From NCBI GenBank assembly GCA_030068075.1, contig CM057833.1, forward strand, positions 43,915,587-43,979,586: a DNA stretch of 64,000 bases. The letters are read 5' to 3'. Below are positions 51,870 through 63,510 of this stretch, piece by piece. Positions within the stretch are counted from its first letter, which is position 1. The number at the start of each line of letters is the position of its first letter. This DNA is from Paguma larvata. Taxonomy: Eukaryota; Chordata; Mammalia; Carnivora; Viverridae. A model generated the notes under the pieces. The model did no database searches and had not been told where the DNA came from. It worked only from the letters and a program-made list of their open reading frames with translations. The translations under genes were made by a program, and so were the position numbers.

Positions 51870-53215
51870 GAAATGTTGGCAGGCTCAGTCCCCAGGCCAC
51901 TTCTATTTTCTGTCTATACTCATTTCCTTCACGATCTCACCTATGGCATAAATACTATGTATATGCCAAAGACTCTTAAATGTTGGCCTATTCCAGCCCT
52001 CTTGTCAAAACCATACATTCAATATTTAACTACATGACTAATATCTCAAGTGGACCATGTAAGGGACCTCTCAAAGTCAATATGCCCCAAACCAACCTCT
52101 TGATTCCTACTCAGCCCTGTCTTCCCCATCTTGGTAAATAGCAACTCCACTCTACTAGTTATTTGAGTTCAAGACCTTCCAGTAGTGTACTTTCACATCC
52201 TACCTCCGTCCATCAGCCAAGCCTGCCTCTTGCACCTTCTGCAAGCTCACCTGTTCATAACACTCACCCCATCGCCACCAACATCCAAGGTCTCATTAAT
52301 CCCTTGCATGGATTATTGCAATAGCCATCACATTGGTTTCCCAGCTTCTGGCCTTGCCCATGGTGTACAGTGCCATCGTGACACTTTATAACATTAGATC
52401 ATGGGTCACTTCCCTACTCAAATTATTCAGCGATTTCCTACCTGACTCAGTAGAAGCTAAAGTACTTAGAGCGTCTTAGAGAGCTCTACGAAATATGTCC
52501 TCCTCTCTCACAGCCAGAACTTCTTCTTCTCTTCCCTCTTCTCCCACCACACTCCCTCTCAAGCCACCCTAACCTATCGCACACCACCCTCCACGGTGTC
52601 TCTAACATCCAATGGGCTCATTCTTACCTCAGAGCCCTGGTAGGAGCTTGTTCCTGCTTCCCAGATCGTATTTCCCCTGGTTACCCATGGGGCTCAGTCT
52701 CTTACTTTTCCTACATGTCTGCTCAAATGTCATACCATCACAGAGGCCTTCCCTTACCCTTCTGCCTAGTAATGACCTCCTATTTACCATGCCATTATCC
52801 TCCAATACTGCTCTATTCCCCTCTTAACCTTACTACCACCCAAAGTACTCATTAGGTTGTGTGTTGTCTGCCTCCTGAACTTGCGTGTAATCTCTACAAG
52901 AGTAGGAAATTTGCTCTGTCTCCCCAGCATCTAGAACAGTGCTTGGCATAGAGGAGGAGCTTTATTTTTTTTTTAAGTTTATTTTGAGAGATACAGAGAC
53001 AGCACAAGTGAGGGAGAGGCAGAGAAAAAGGGAGAGAGCGAGAATCTCAAGCAGGCTCTGAGCTGCCAGTGCAGAGCCCTACACGGGGCTTGAATTTATG
53101 AAACCGTGAGATCATGACCTGAGCCAAAACCAAGAGTCGCTTAACTGACCAAGCCCCCAGGTGCCCCAAAGAGGTGGTTTATAATGAATAAATGAATATA
53201 TTATTAAAATGGAAG
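51870..53215 (+). mobile_element. Longest L2 LINE in the window, sense
   Basis: About 1.1 kb of L2 plus one SINE: 'ccaaagactcttaaatgttg', 'atgccccaaaccaacctctt', 'gcatggattattgcaatagc', 'tgcctcctgaacttgcgtgt', 'agaacagtgcttggcataga', ending after the SINE in 'ataatgaataaatgaatat'. The reverse-transcriptase reading frame is broken throughout. Confidence 0.8.
52966..53169 (-). mobile_element. CAN-SINE, antisense, in the L2 tail
   Basis: 'GCAAGCAGG'-like body ('CTCAAGCAGGCTCTGAGCTG'), head 'CAAGCCCCCAGGTGCCCC'. TSD AGAGGAGGAGCTTTAT (52950-52965) and AGAGGTGGTTTAT (53170-53182), the second three bases shorter. Confidence 0.9.
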
Positions 53216-53359
53216 ATAACTGTTTCCTTACTGGGAGGGTGGAGTGATTGAATGGGATGGTGTATAGGGTCCACAGGTGAGCCTTCCAGTGAAGCTTCCA
53301 GTGTTACAGGTCCTGGTAACAAGTGATGGGGTGAAAACACCGGTCCAGCCCTTTACGTA

Positions 53360-53565
53360 ACAAGAGCTAGCATTGACTCCCGTGTGCCAGCTCCTATACG
53401 CTCCCACCTTCTTTATATCATTTACTCCCACAGCCAACCTATGAAGTTGGGATTTTATTATTCCCAATTCACAGATGGAGGAACTGAGGTCTGGGGAGGT
53501 AGAAAATTTAAATAGATTAAATGTGTATAAAAGAGCTTGTCACAGAGCAAGGAGGCAACACAAGT
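53360..53565 (-). mobile_element. MIR, antisense
   Basis: 'tattcccaattcacagatgg', 'aggaactgaggtctggggag' preceded by 'gctagcattgactcccgtgt'. Confidence 0.7.
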
Positions 53566-54234
53566 ACGTTGAACCTTCCATCCAAAGTTCCACCTCTGAC
53601 TGGAAATTTAGGGGCCGGTGGTCTCCTGGGCCTCATTAGAACCCAGCTATCCCTCTAGACCAGATCTTAAAAGGCTAAGAAAGCATGAAAGAAGCATGAG
53701 AAAAGAATGGAACTCCTTTTCCATAAATGGGGCCTATAAAGAAATCTTCCCTTGAAACTTTAATTCTTTAATCAAAGAAGTAATGAGGTCTGCTCAACAT
53801 GGCCCTTTTCAACACTTATTTAGAGAAAATCGACTAGCATTAACCAACGTGGAGATGCACGCGAGTGCACACGTTAGACTTATCCCATGTTTCTACTTCC
53901 AAATCTTGCTAAATTGTCCTCCATCAGCTGAAAGAACATGGCAGGAAACAGAATCAGATTTAAAAAAAAAAAAAAAAAAAAACAGAAATAACGGCAGTCA
54001 ACTGTGTCACTTGGTTAAGACCCACAGACGGGGGATTCCTCTAGGACCCTGACACCTGACCCTACCTCTCAGGCCTTTGAGGTACTCAGTGTAAGAAAAA
54101 TGACAACAACACCTGCAAAATCACAGGCATTGAAATGATGAGAGAAAGTGAAAGAGGAAGAGAAGGTAGGAAGAGCTAGAAGCACAGTGTTGGGAGAAAA
54201 AAAAAAGCTCAAAATAGATGCTATTACAACGATA
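53566..54234. other. Unassigned DNA with an A19 run
   Basis: A poly(A) run at about 53960-53982; no gene recognised. Confidence 0.4.

Positions 54235-54278
<44 letters not shown>
54235..54278. repeat. (TG)n microsatellite, long
   Basis: About 20 TG units, pure from 54239 onward. Confidence 0.97.
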
Positions 54279-54279
<1 letters not shown>

Positions 54280-54739
54280 CTGTTATATAATGTTTTGTAA
54301 CTAGAGAGATTCTGTAAGCACATATGCTAAAATGCTAAAGGACTTCCTCTGAACAGTGGGAATATAGGTGATTTTTATCTCTTGTCCTTATATATTTTTT
54401 TCTGCAATGAACATATTTTTGTAGTAAGAAGGAAAAAGAAGATACGAGCCAGAAGCCAGCAAGCCTCACCATTTCCCAGACAGCACTGGCACTTGGCTCA
54501 AGCATTTCCCCTGCACCCCTCAACTTTATCCCTTTTCCTCCTCCTGTTTTGTCCTTGACTCATCCTGACATGCAAGGTGCTGCTTGGAAAAAATGGCCTT
54601 CACCAAAAAATAACAACAACTGAAGAGAAACAGCAAGTAACCATCCTCTCTGAGGGAAAACGATGCCCTCCAATAGTAAGTAAATAGATGGAACGTGGAG
54701 TGAACAGGATTGACCATATTTCTCCTAAGAACAATAAAC
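54279..54739. other. Unassigned DNA
   Basis: Scattered A/T-rich patches near 54355-54440; no family call. Confidence 0.35.
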
Positions 54740-55470
54740 AACAACCACGACAACAATAATAGCACCCAATGCTGGCGAGGGTGCGTGAAACCGAGAGCCT
54801 CCTGCATTGCTGAGGACACTGTTCAACTCTATGGAAAAAGCAATCCTGGCGATAGGAATCAAGATCCGTGAAATTGGTACTGTATTTCATTCAGTAATTC
54901 AACAGCAGGAAATGTATCTTTAAAACATAATAAAAGGTGCTGTCAAAGATTTATGTTCCAAGATGTTCATATTAGCAGAAAAAATAGCTCTGGCCTATCC
55001 ACGCAGTAAAATATTAAACCACCGTTTAAAACTATCAGCATGAAGACAAGGGGCAATATGCTCGTGATATTTGTAAATGCACACCGTTATTACAATTACA
55101 TGGAAGTCAGGGATAAAAGAGTCTAAAACATTTCAAAAGGAAACATAGTGACCTACTCACATTGGGTATGAAAGAGAAAGAGAAAAGTGTTTTTATTGAT
55201 TTTTCTTTTTCCTTTTTAATTTTTTTTTAATGTTTATTCATTCCTGAGAAAGAGAGCTAAAGTGGAGAAGGGGAGAGAGAGGGAGACACAGAATCTGAAG
55301 CAGTCTCCAGGCCCTGAGCTGTCAGCACAGAGCCCGACACGGGGCTTGAACTCACAAACCATGAGATCATGACCTGGGCCGAAGTCGGTCCGCTTAACCA
55401 ACTGAGCCACCCAGGCGCCCCTATTGATTTTTCTATAGTGTGGGTATGCTTAAGAACTTTTAAAAAAAAA
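54740..55470 (+). mobile_element. Old L1/HAL1 ORF2-end fragment, sense, split by a SINE
   Basis: 'caatgctggcgagggtgcgt', 'tctatggaaaaagcaatcct', 'ccaagatgttcatattagca' are old-L1 ORF2-end blocks. Confidence 0.55.
55207..55421 (-). mobile_element. CAN-SINE, antisense
   Basis: 'GCCCGACACGGGGCTTGAAC', 'GAGCCACCCAGGCGCCCC'. Perfect 13-bp TSD TATTGATTTTTCT at 55194-55206 and 55422-55434. Confidence 0.96.
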
Positions 55471-55499
55471 TCCATTCTAAATTAAATTGGGGTGGAAAC

Positions 55500-55700
55500 A
55501 TGCCTTATTTGCACCTCAATTCTCCATGCCTCAGTTTCCTTACCTCCAAAAAGTGTTAAGAATGGTGTTGGCCTCAGGTGTGTTGTGGGTATAGGACAAG
55601 TTAATACGTTTGATACATTAAATGAGCAAAGTCTCTGAGATGCTTAGACGAGACCAGGTACACAGCAAATACTCAGTGAACATTAGTTATTACTACTGTT
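55500..55700 (+). mobile_element. MIR relic
   Basis: 'ccatgcctcagtttccttac', then 'acattaaatgagcaaagtct' and 'agcaaatactcagtgaacat'. Confidence 0.65.
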
Positions 55701-56109
55701 GTTCTTTTGTAACTTGGCCTTCCCTTTCCTCCCCATCCCCCTTCTACCACATTATTCTAGGAAATTTCTCTTCTCATTTAGGTCCTTTAAGCACCGCCTG
55801 ATCTGCCTTCGGACACAGATTTGTTACCGATGAGCGCAACTTTCTAAAAGCAGACACATAGTGTTCGCATCACTTGTCATGACCTCCAACCTCTTCCAGC
55901 TTTGAGATGCCATCCAACCTCTTCAGTCTCTCATTTTCTGCTACGTGATCAGCCCTAGGTTTCCTTATATACTTGCATCATCGAGCGCAAAACAGCCCTT
56001 TCCACTGTTGTTGAATTGGTCGTGCGCACCTAAGAGAAACCGGGAAGCGGGGCAGGTGCTGTTGACGTGCACAGCACACACTGGGTGCTTGCCAGCACCA
56101 TGCAGCCAT
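55701..56109. other. Unassigned DNA
   Basis: Nothing recognised. Confidence 0.35.
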
Positions 56110-56215
56110 CAGCATTGCCATCATGTCACAAGAGAAAACAACCTGAGGTAAGTGACTTGCCCAAGGGCACATGGCTAGCAAAGCACAGAATGGAGATTTG
56201 GACTCCATGCGCTCC
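56110..56215 (-). mobile_element. MIR fragment, antisense
   Basis: 'aagtgacttgcccaagggca' and 'catggctagcaaagcacaga' are a strong match to the MIR antisense 5' side. Confidence 0.7.
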
Positions 56216-56380
56216 CACTCCCAACACCAACCCCAGCGCCCGTGTCCTTCTGCCTTCCTCCCTGCGTGCCTGCCTCATTGAACGCATCTTCCAGTTCAGG
56301 TCTTCTGTATCGCCATTCTGTAAACAGGCCATGTTTCATCCGGGACCCCTCAGGTTACGGCCTCTGGAATAGCCCATATG

Positions 56381-56422
<42 letters not shown>

Positions 56423-56478
56423 TCCCTACCCACGCGAGTGTGCCTGCGTGCATACCACACACACACACATACACACAC
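56381..56478. repeat. (CA)n microsatellite, compound
   Basis: A pure (CA)n of about 17 units (56386-56419) and a second shorter CA tract at 56456-56478, separated by unique sequence. Confidence 0.95.
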
Positions 56479-56879
56479 TTTCCTAATCTTTTCTCTCTCT
56501 CTTGAACACCATTCCTCCTTCTAAGACCACTTACATCCTTCCCCTTGCAAAGTCTTCCCTTACCCTACCTTATTCATGAATTCCATCTATGTTAAGAGAT
56601 CATTCACCTGCAGTAAACAGAGCACGGAGATTCGTGCTTCAGCGCCAGCTGAGAGGTGGTAGGCATGGTTCCACCTGCAGAGGGCGGATGATCTAGCAGC
56701 TGCATTCGTCAGTGCTGACCCCAAAGAGAGTCAAATCCTAGGAGAGAGGAGGAGGGCTGGCTGAAGAGGCAGGCAGGGTGTCCGAGAGGCACACAGAAGG
56801 AGGTATTTCATGTCAGCGAGGACAGGACCAAGTCCTGATGGATCCCGTCATCCTAGACAAGTTACATCTTTCTGCGCTC

Positions 56880-57010
56880 AGTCCCTTTCTATATAACATG
56901 GTATTAGTGAACTGGCTGTCCTCTGAGTACCCCCACCCTCGCCCCAAGCTCAGCATAGTGTCTGGCACACAGCAGGTATTCGATGACTATCTGCCAAGTG
57001 AATAAATGAA
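56880..57010 (+). mobile_element. L2 3' terminus, sense
   Basis: 'catagtgtctggcacacagc', 'aggtattcgatgactatctg', 'aagtgaataaatgaac'. Confidence 0.65.
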
Positions 57011-57934
57011 CTCTGTCGGTCCATGACGGAGGGGAATAGGAAGCGAGTTCTTCCAGGGAGGAAGACACACACTCTCTTCTCTTCTCAAGCTTTAGGCTCG
57101 GAAGAAATGATTCCTGCCCCAGGGGTGACTGATCATTTTTCTCCCCTTTCTCACAAGATCCAGGCCAGGTTTTCTCCGAGACCCTGACCATTCTTAGGCA
57201 GGGAGTGTTTAATTATTTCTCTGTGAGCCTGTACCCCAGCTGGACAGAGTTAATAAACCCGCCAGGTCTTTATCTTAACAAGGAGTCTGAGGATCAAATT
57301 CTCCCCTCATTAAAGGCCCAGAAATCTCCCTGACAGCAAGGCCTGGGCGTTCAGCAGTCAGCCTGAACACAGAATTTGGTTTCTTAGTGAATTCCTCCAT
57401 AGGCTCAAGCCTTTAGAGGTGGGGCAGTTAGGGAGAGAGGGAGGGAGAGGAGGGAAGGTCAGGGAGAGGGGAGAGAGGAAAACAACCCTCCCTTAGAACT
57501 CAAGATGTAGAGATGAGGCAGGAAGGAGCTTCCGGAGACCACCAGTCTGTGATGTGAAGTGGGGGGATGCTGTGGGCCAGAGTGGGGCCCTCCATACATG
57601 CTGTCTCCCTGAACCCTCTGACCTGGCTTTTCATCTGCGAGAGGCCTGAGAAACCTGAGCCCCCAGCGAGTAAAGGTTAAAGCCCATCCTCCTTATTCGA
57701 GTCTGCGCTGGCATCCCCAAATACGCCTCCATACCAGGGCAACTTCATATTCCCAGCCCTCTGTCTCCCGACAACCACACAGGACAGATTCAGAGCCAAA
57801 CACGTCTTTTCTCCTTCAGATAATGCCATGTATTTATGAATAGGTGAATATTGTAGGGAGAGATTTAGATGTATGTAAAACAGACACGTGTCTGGTTTTC
57901 GGCACAGTTTTTCTGTATGTACCCGTGTATATAC
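57011..57934. other. Unique DNA, about 0.9 kb
   Basis: Includes a purine-rich stretch at 57420-57482 and a homeodomain-like TTAATTATT near 57210. No repeat family or coding signal recognised. Confidence 0.4.
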
Positions 57935-58105
57935 ATCCAACATGGAGCCACAAGACCTGAGTTCGAATCCTGCCCGTGTCACGTACTACCCATGTGAATC
58001 CCACGAAACTCTTAGGTTTTATTTCCTCATCCATCTGGCAGAAATGATAAGAAGGCCTGTCTCCCAAAGTGGTTGCGAAGGTTAAGTAGAAGAATACGTA
58101 CGCCA
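57935..58105 (+). mobile_element. MIR relic
   Basis: 'acctgagttcgaatcctgcc', 'tttatttcctcatccatctg' and 'tggttgcgaaggttaagtag'. Confidence 0.65.
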
Positions 58106-58400
58106 GTCAAAAGAAAAATACCGTGTGCTTTCATTTACGTGAGGTCGCTAGAGTAGTCAAATTGACAGAAACAGAAAGTAGAACAGAAGTGGCCGGGGAC
58201 TGGGAGGAGATGGGAATTGGGGGTTGTTTATGGGTGCAGAGAGTTTCAGTTTTGCAAGGTAAAAAAGTTCTGGACGTGGGTCACACAAGAACATGCTTAA
58301 CACTTTTGAACTGCGAGTTTAGAAATGGTTCAGATGGTAAATGTATGTTTTGGGACTTTTATCCCTTTTAAAAATAAATGCCAATCAAAGGACACACAGG
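58106..58400 (+). mobile_element. L1 3' UTR end, sense
   Basis: 'acagaaacagaaagtagaac', 'gtgctttcatttacgtgagg', 'gtttagaaatggttcagatg' and 'taaatgtatgttttgggact', ending 'aaaataaatgcc'. Confidence 0.75.
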
Positions 58401-58447
58401 AGAGGGCCCTGCCTAGCGTGGCACACATACTGTGCTTGATGTTGTCT

Positions 58448-58478
58448 CACACGCGTGCACGCGTGCACACACACATGC
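58448..58478. repeat. Alternating purine-pyrimidine (CG/CA) tract
   Basis: 31 bases of strict alternation containing two tandem ACGCGTGC units, suited to the Z-DNA form. Confidence 0.85.
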
Positions 58479-58739
58479 CCACGCTTCCACGCAATGGCAC
58501 TTACAAGGCAGCACACGGGAACCCTATTTTAGGAAGCTGGTCACAAATTAATTAACAATCCCATATCGGCTGCCTTGCCTGATAAGCACAAGTTCCGTGC
58601 TAGTAGGCAGGGCATGGGGAGAAGATGCCACAGGAAAAATAAATAGGAGAAGCATTAGGTAATATCTCGAGACTCGTGCTTTTTTTCTTTGCAAAATATA
58701 CCAGTGTGTCTGTTGGTATGCCTGTGTGCGCACGTAGCT

Positions 58740-58920
58740 AGCACTCAGTCGGCATGTCCTGAACACCAAGTATTTTAAATACTTTGTCCCACTGAACATT
58801 CCGAATCACTCATCGCCATAAGTAAGATAGTAATTATCTCCAGTACACAGATGAGACAACTGAGGCCCAAAGAGCCAAATCATTTACCCAGGCTCATGTG
58901 GCTAGTTGATGCGGCTTCAT
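58740..58920 (-). mobile_element. MIR, antisense
   Basis: 'tccagtacacagatgagaca', 'actgaggcccaaagagccaa' is a near-perfect core. Confidence 0.75.
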
Positions 58921-59984
58921 TTTGAACTCAAATTTCTCCAAGTCCAAAGTCCATTTCCTGTGTTTCGACAAGGCGGCCCCCTTTCCTGAGAACGCATCCA
59001 GCATGGTGCTGGGCACCCTGGAAGTGCCGGAAGCAGACGCTGGGTGGACACAATCCCCTCGAGCTGGAGGAATATACTATGCCCTGGAGGATGAACTGAC
59101 AGAGTCATGCGGCAGACTGAGCACCAGTTGGGCAATGCTGAGTATCAGTTCTAGCTGTGGGGCCCCTAGGGACCCCGTGGGCTTGCCCACGGGGGGAAAC
59201 TGTCAAGGTTGATGAGGTTCAGGAACCAGTTAAACCACCAGGGACTAGAATTCAGGGTTGAGAGGGAGCCCCAGTGGTGGCAGAATAAGTAAATCTGATT
59301 ACCAGGGTCAAACGCAAGGCAAGTCCAGAAATTAAAACCGGAGCAATGGACTTGAAAGCCGTGTAGACCAAAACGCTGGGGAGAAAAGCACGCAGCATGT
59401 ATGGCTGTCCACGAGAGGAAGCAAACCACGCTCTCCCTCCCCTCTAGGCAGTGGCTTAGAAAGACCACAGAGGAGACACTTCGCATGTTCTGAAATGTGC
59501 CTTTAATGACTAAGTGAAATATGCACGCAAGCCTATGAACCAGAGCTGGAAAACTGACTGTCTGACTATAAGCTCCGGGGATAAGGACAAAGCAAACCAG
59601 TGGCATTTTCTATCGCAGGTAATTCAGCCCCGAGTCAGCCTCATGGAGGAAATCAGGTTTCGGTCTTCCCCTCCACTGTCCGTGGGTCTATCAGAAAAGG
59701 AGCCTTATGGGTTTTTGAAAGATCAGACAGAGCTCGGGGAGATTTGCATTGGTCAGAGGACACACTGGGGCAGGAAATGCTAAAGTGGTGACTGGAGACA
59801 GTGTGAGGAGTGGGGCACCGGGACAAGTGGGTCTCTTGTCAACTGAGTGCCCCCACCCCATCCTTCTGGTTCTGTCAGGGCTGAGACAGAGGGGCTGGAG
59901 ATGGCAGTGATCACAGCACTAAGAAGGGATGAAAAGAAGTCCTCCCAATACCCTCAGGAGAAGGATAGTTAGCTCTAGATTCTG
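58921..59984. other. Unique DNA, about 1.1 kb
   Basis: No repeat recognised. A 146-codon antisense frame (59166-59606) and a 96-codon sense frame (58922-59212) overlap at one edge and have no domain, so neither is called. Confidence 0.4.
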
Positions 59985-60205
59985 GTGCCATCGTCTCAGG
60001 GGGCAGTGAGGGGGGGGCCTCGAGGGGCTCCTGGAGAAGGTGGCATCAGAGCAGGGACCTGGGTGAGGGGACAGAGCTAAACAGACAGGAAAGCACACTT
60101 CAGAAGGAGGGAAGAGTGGGTGTCAAGGCTTTGAGGCAGGAATGACTTGGGAGTACTGGAGGAACAGAAAGCACATCAGCGTAGGGGGAACGTGGCTGTG
60201 CCTAC
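59985..60205 (-). mobile_element. L2 fragment, antisense
   Basis: 'gagaaggtggcatcagagca', 'gggacctgggtgaggggaca', 'caaggctttgaggcaggaat', 'actggaggaacagaaagcac'. Confidence 0.6.
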
Positions 60206-61756
60206 CACATGGGGCTCGAAGGAGTACCCAGTGATGCCTGAGAGCAGGCAGGGGCAGATGTTGCAAGACCCTCGTTTTCTCATGTGTTGCAGGTAACTTC
60301 CCTCCCACTAAGATACTGGGCAGGTGAAAGAAGTCTGCAAACCAAGACATGCTATTCCATACATAGGTTGTGTTCTTGGGGTACCCTTCCACTAAGGTCC
60401 CAGGGAATACTCAAATATAAGGCTGGCTATGGTTTGCATTATTTTCCTGATTTTCCTATCACCCAATAGACAAGACCAAAGGCATGTGTTTTAGCAAGAA
60501 TGCCCTTCTTGGGGCCATCTGAAAACTAGCATACAAGGTTTGAGTGAGGAGCACACACAGGAAAGAATATGACGGAACTCCTTAGTTACTTGTCACAAAA
60601 ATCTGAGAACAGCTCATCTTTGATGACCATTAACACTGGGTGCTACTTTAATGGGTAAAAGCGCACCCCGCTTCTCAACGGAGCAGGGACAGCAGAATTC
60701 AGGTTCCCTGGGTGCTCCTAGCCAGCACTGGAGATCATTAATAGGCTGGGAGAAGCTTAGGAGGAGATCTGGGGGAGAATTTTCTGGCTAATCACGCTAG
60801 AACCCTTTGTCTAAGACCAAGAACTTGGGGTTGAGTTGGGTGTGAGAACTTTGGGGCCGTTCCCTGAAGAACATGTTAACACTCTGAATGTGCTGGCAGT
60901 GGTGGCAGTGGTGGGCGGCAGTGACCCAGAATTCCCTCCCACATACTCAGCCAGGGTGGAGAGCGAGGGAAGGGAGTCTCCCCATCTGTGTATTTATCTT
61001 ACATGCTTGCACTCAGACATAAAACATCCATGCTCCACGGTAAAATCCCCACTCCTGCCCGCCCATCCCCACCCTCACCCCCAACCTTGTCCACATCATG
61101 CCTTTTACGTGTGTGCAGGAGAGGAAGGAGAGCTCATCACCTCCCTGGAAAGAGCCAACAGCTGAGAGAGATAGACACATGTCTGACAGAAGACATGGGT
61201 TTGGGTTCTACCTCTGCCCCTTCCCCCTTGAGTGAATTTAGGCAACCCACGTGATCCCACTGCCCTCCAGCTGCCCCACCTGAAACACAGGTGACTCCAC
61301 GTCACCTGACTCCAGCCTTCACCTACAATTCTGGATTGTTCAGGGAACACGACACTGAAAAGGGCTTCATCAGTTTGGTTTCATAAAGAAGAAAGTGTAG
61401 CAACGAGATGCTATAGCTACACCAATTGTGTCTTTCCTGTAAGAGCTCCAGGTGAGACAGTAGCGCCATATTATAACAATCAGCAGGAGCAACTTTACAG
61501 AAAGACTCCCTCCGGGATATCTCGAAGTAAGCAACTTCCTTGAGGCTTTGAGAATGATTTGATTTGCATACATTTGGACTGCAGACAAATAGTCAGGAGC
61601 CTACCCCCCTCACATGAGTAAATTGAGCCTGCTCTTATTGTTGCAAGTTTATTCTTACTCATTCTTTGATTTGACAGATGGCTTTCTTGTCTCCCCTGCC
61701 CACCCCCACCCCTCAATCTCCTGGGACCTGTATTTGTTAGAGAGTCATGATTTTTC
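60206..61756. other. Mostly unique DNA, about 1.5 kb
   Basis: A weak MIR-like patch at about 61190-61300 ('ggtttgggttctacctctgc'). Otherwise no repeat family or gene recognised. Confidence 0.4.
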
Positions 61757-61966
61757 TTATAGACTTTTTTAATGTTTATGTATTTTTGAGACAGAGACAG
61801 AGCATGAACGGGGGAGGGGCAGAGAGAGGAGACACAGAATCCGAAGCAGGCTCCAGGCTCTGAGCTGTCAGCACCGAGCCCGACACTGGGCTCAAACTCA
61901 CAGACTGTGAGATCATGACCTGAGCTGAAGTTGGATGCTCAACCGACTGAGCCACCCAGGTGCCCT
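61757..61966 (-). mobile_element. CAN-SINE, antisense
   Basis: 'GAATCCGAAGCAGGCTCCAG', 'GAGCCACCCAGGTGCCCT'. 17-bp TSD GAGAGTCATGATTTTTC (61740-61756) and GAGAGTCATGATCTTTC (61967-61983), one mismatch. Confidence 0.97.
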
Positions 61967-61984
61967 GAGAGTCATGATCTTTCA

Positions 61985-62210
61985 ACCAGTAACTACCACT
62001 TACTGACTTCCTGCAAGGTGCTGGGCATCGTATTAGCAGTTTTCCCTCATGTTTCTTATTCTTGCAACAGCCCCAGGAGATGGCTGCTCTGCAGACCCCA
62101 TTTCACACACAAGGACGCTGAGGGTCAAAGAGGTTAAGTGACTCGCCCAGGGTCACACAGTACTGAAGTGACACCGCAGGCTATCGTGGCTCCTACGCGC
62201 CCACTCCATC
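61985..62210 (-). mobile_element. MIR, antisense, well preserved
   Basis: 'gcaaggtgctgggcatcgta', 'cccatttcacacacaaggac', 'aagtgactcgcccagggtca', 'cacagtactgaagtgacacc'. Confidence 0.75.
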
Positions 62211-62684
62211 CACTGCATGGAAGAGGCAGCAGTTTCCTGCTGTGCATTTTCCTCTGTTTGTTTTACCACAGAGGCACACCCTGAGCTCCTCCTTGCCAGC
62301 GGCTCCAGGCCCACGAGGCCATCCACGCGGCCATCCACACAGCCAGCTCTGACGTCCCCTCGAAGTCACACAACCAAGGGCGCTCACTTACAGCAGATCG
62401 GTAGGACTTTCCACTGCACAGAGGATTCCAGCCTTGCCAAGTTCTGCCCCAGCCAGGCTCCTGGAGGTGGGCCTCGTGTGTTCCCATTGCATAAGTGTTA
62501 TTCCAGCCAGTTCCTGGAATCGGAAATACGGCAAACCATTCACCTAGTGGGGAGCCCTTGCCCAGGAGGGATGGTTGTTTGGTTAGCTGTGCCTTCAAGG
62601 CCCTTTCCAGGAGAACGGCTTGTGAAAAGGCTTGTCTAGCAAGGCCACTTTCTTAAGTCAAAGTTGTTTTATTTTCCCTCTTCT
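62211..62684. other. Unassigned DNA
   Basis: A 140-codon sense frame (62217-62639) and a 111-codon antisense frame overlap here; neither has a domain. Confidence 0.4.
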
Positions 62685-63195
62685 TCGGTCATCCAACACA
62701 TGCTTTTCCACCCAATGATCTCTGAAATCCACCTCAGCAGCCCCTGCCTGCCTCAGCCCCACTGCCATCCCTGGCTGAAATCACACCGTGGCCTGCTTGC
62801 TGTATCCCAGGCTTCCTGCCTCCAGCCCAGGACCAGCTGTGAGCCAACATCCACTCTGCAGCCAGGAGGATCTTTCCAAATGCCAATCCTCCTGCATATA
62901 GGCCCCAGCATAAAATCCTTCAGTGACTCTCCAGCATCTAAAAAATAAATACTCTCGGGGTGCCTGAGTGGCTCAGTTGGTTAAACGTCCGACTTTAGCT
63001 CAGGTCATGATCTCGCTGTTCGTGAGTTCAAGCCCGTGTTGGGCTCTGTGCTGACAGCTCAGAGCCTGGAGCCTGCTTCGGATTCTGTATCTATCTCCCT
63101 CTCTCTCTGCCTCTTCCCTGCTCACACTCTGTCTCGGTTCCTCTCTCTTAAAAATAAACATTAAAAAAATTTTTAATAAATACTCTCTATTGTTT
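62685..63195 (+). mobile_element. L2 fragment, sense, split by a SINE
   Basis: 'acatccactctgcagccagg', 'aggatctttccaaatgccaa', 'aaatccttcagtgactctcc' match L2 up to the SINE. Confidence 0.65.
62957..63174 (+). mobile_element. CAN-SINE
   Basis: 'GGGGTGCCTGAGTGGCTCAG', 'CTCAGGTCATGATCTCGCTG'. Perfect 13-bp TSD AATAAATACTCTC at 62944-62956 and 63175-63187. Confidence 0.97.
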
Positions 63196-63274
63196 GAATT
63201 GTTTGCAATGAGAAGGTATTATTGTTATAAATTTGAAAGAAAATATTTTAAAATGCTTAATTTGCTACGCAAGG

Positions 63275-63351
63275 GGATGCCTGCCTGGCTCAGTTGGTAG
63301 AGCATATGACTCTTGATCTTGGGGTCATGAGTTTACTTTAAAAAAAAAAAC
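63275..63351 (+). mobile_element. Old short CAN-SINE, internally deleted
   Basis: tRNA-Lys-like head 'GCCTGCCTGGCTCAGTTGGT' and 'AGAGCATATGACTCTTGATC', then 'GGGGTCATGAGTTTACTTTA' and an A-tract. The B-box half (normally GTTCGAGCCCCA...) is missing. Same old class as 47103-47212. Confidence 0.85.
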
Positions 63352-63364
63352 TTTAACAGATATG

Positions 63365-63510
63365 CTTCCCTCCCTAGAATGCAACTTTTGAAAGAAGTGG
63401 GGAAAAAAATCTTTCTTGTCTCTATATCCCTAGAACACGGTTCAGTGCCCTACACACCGAAGGTACGTACTTAAGATGTGTTTACTGACATTCAATGAAC
63501 TGGTACTTAC
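63365..63510 (+). mobile_element. L2 3' terminus, sense
   Basis: 'cccctagaatgca'-like start, 'tctctatatccctagaacac', 'ggttcagtgccctacacacc', then 'cattcaatgaactgg'. Confidence 0.6.

Noticed and set aside
56381..58478. CA and CG alternating repeats as a CRISPR-like or structured array
   Set aside because: These are simple dinucleotide repeats. There are no spaced identical repeats with unique spacers anywhere in the window.
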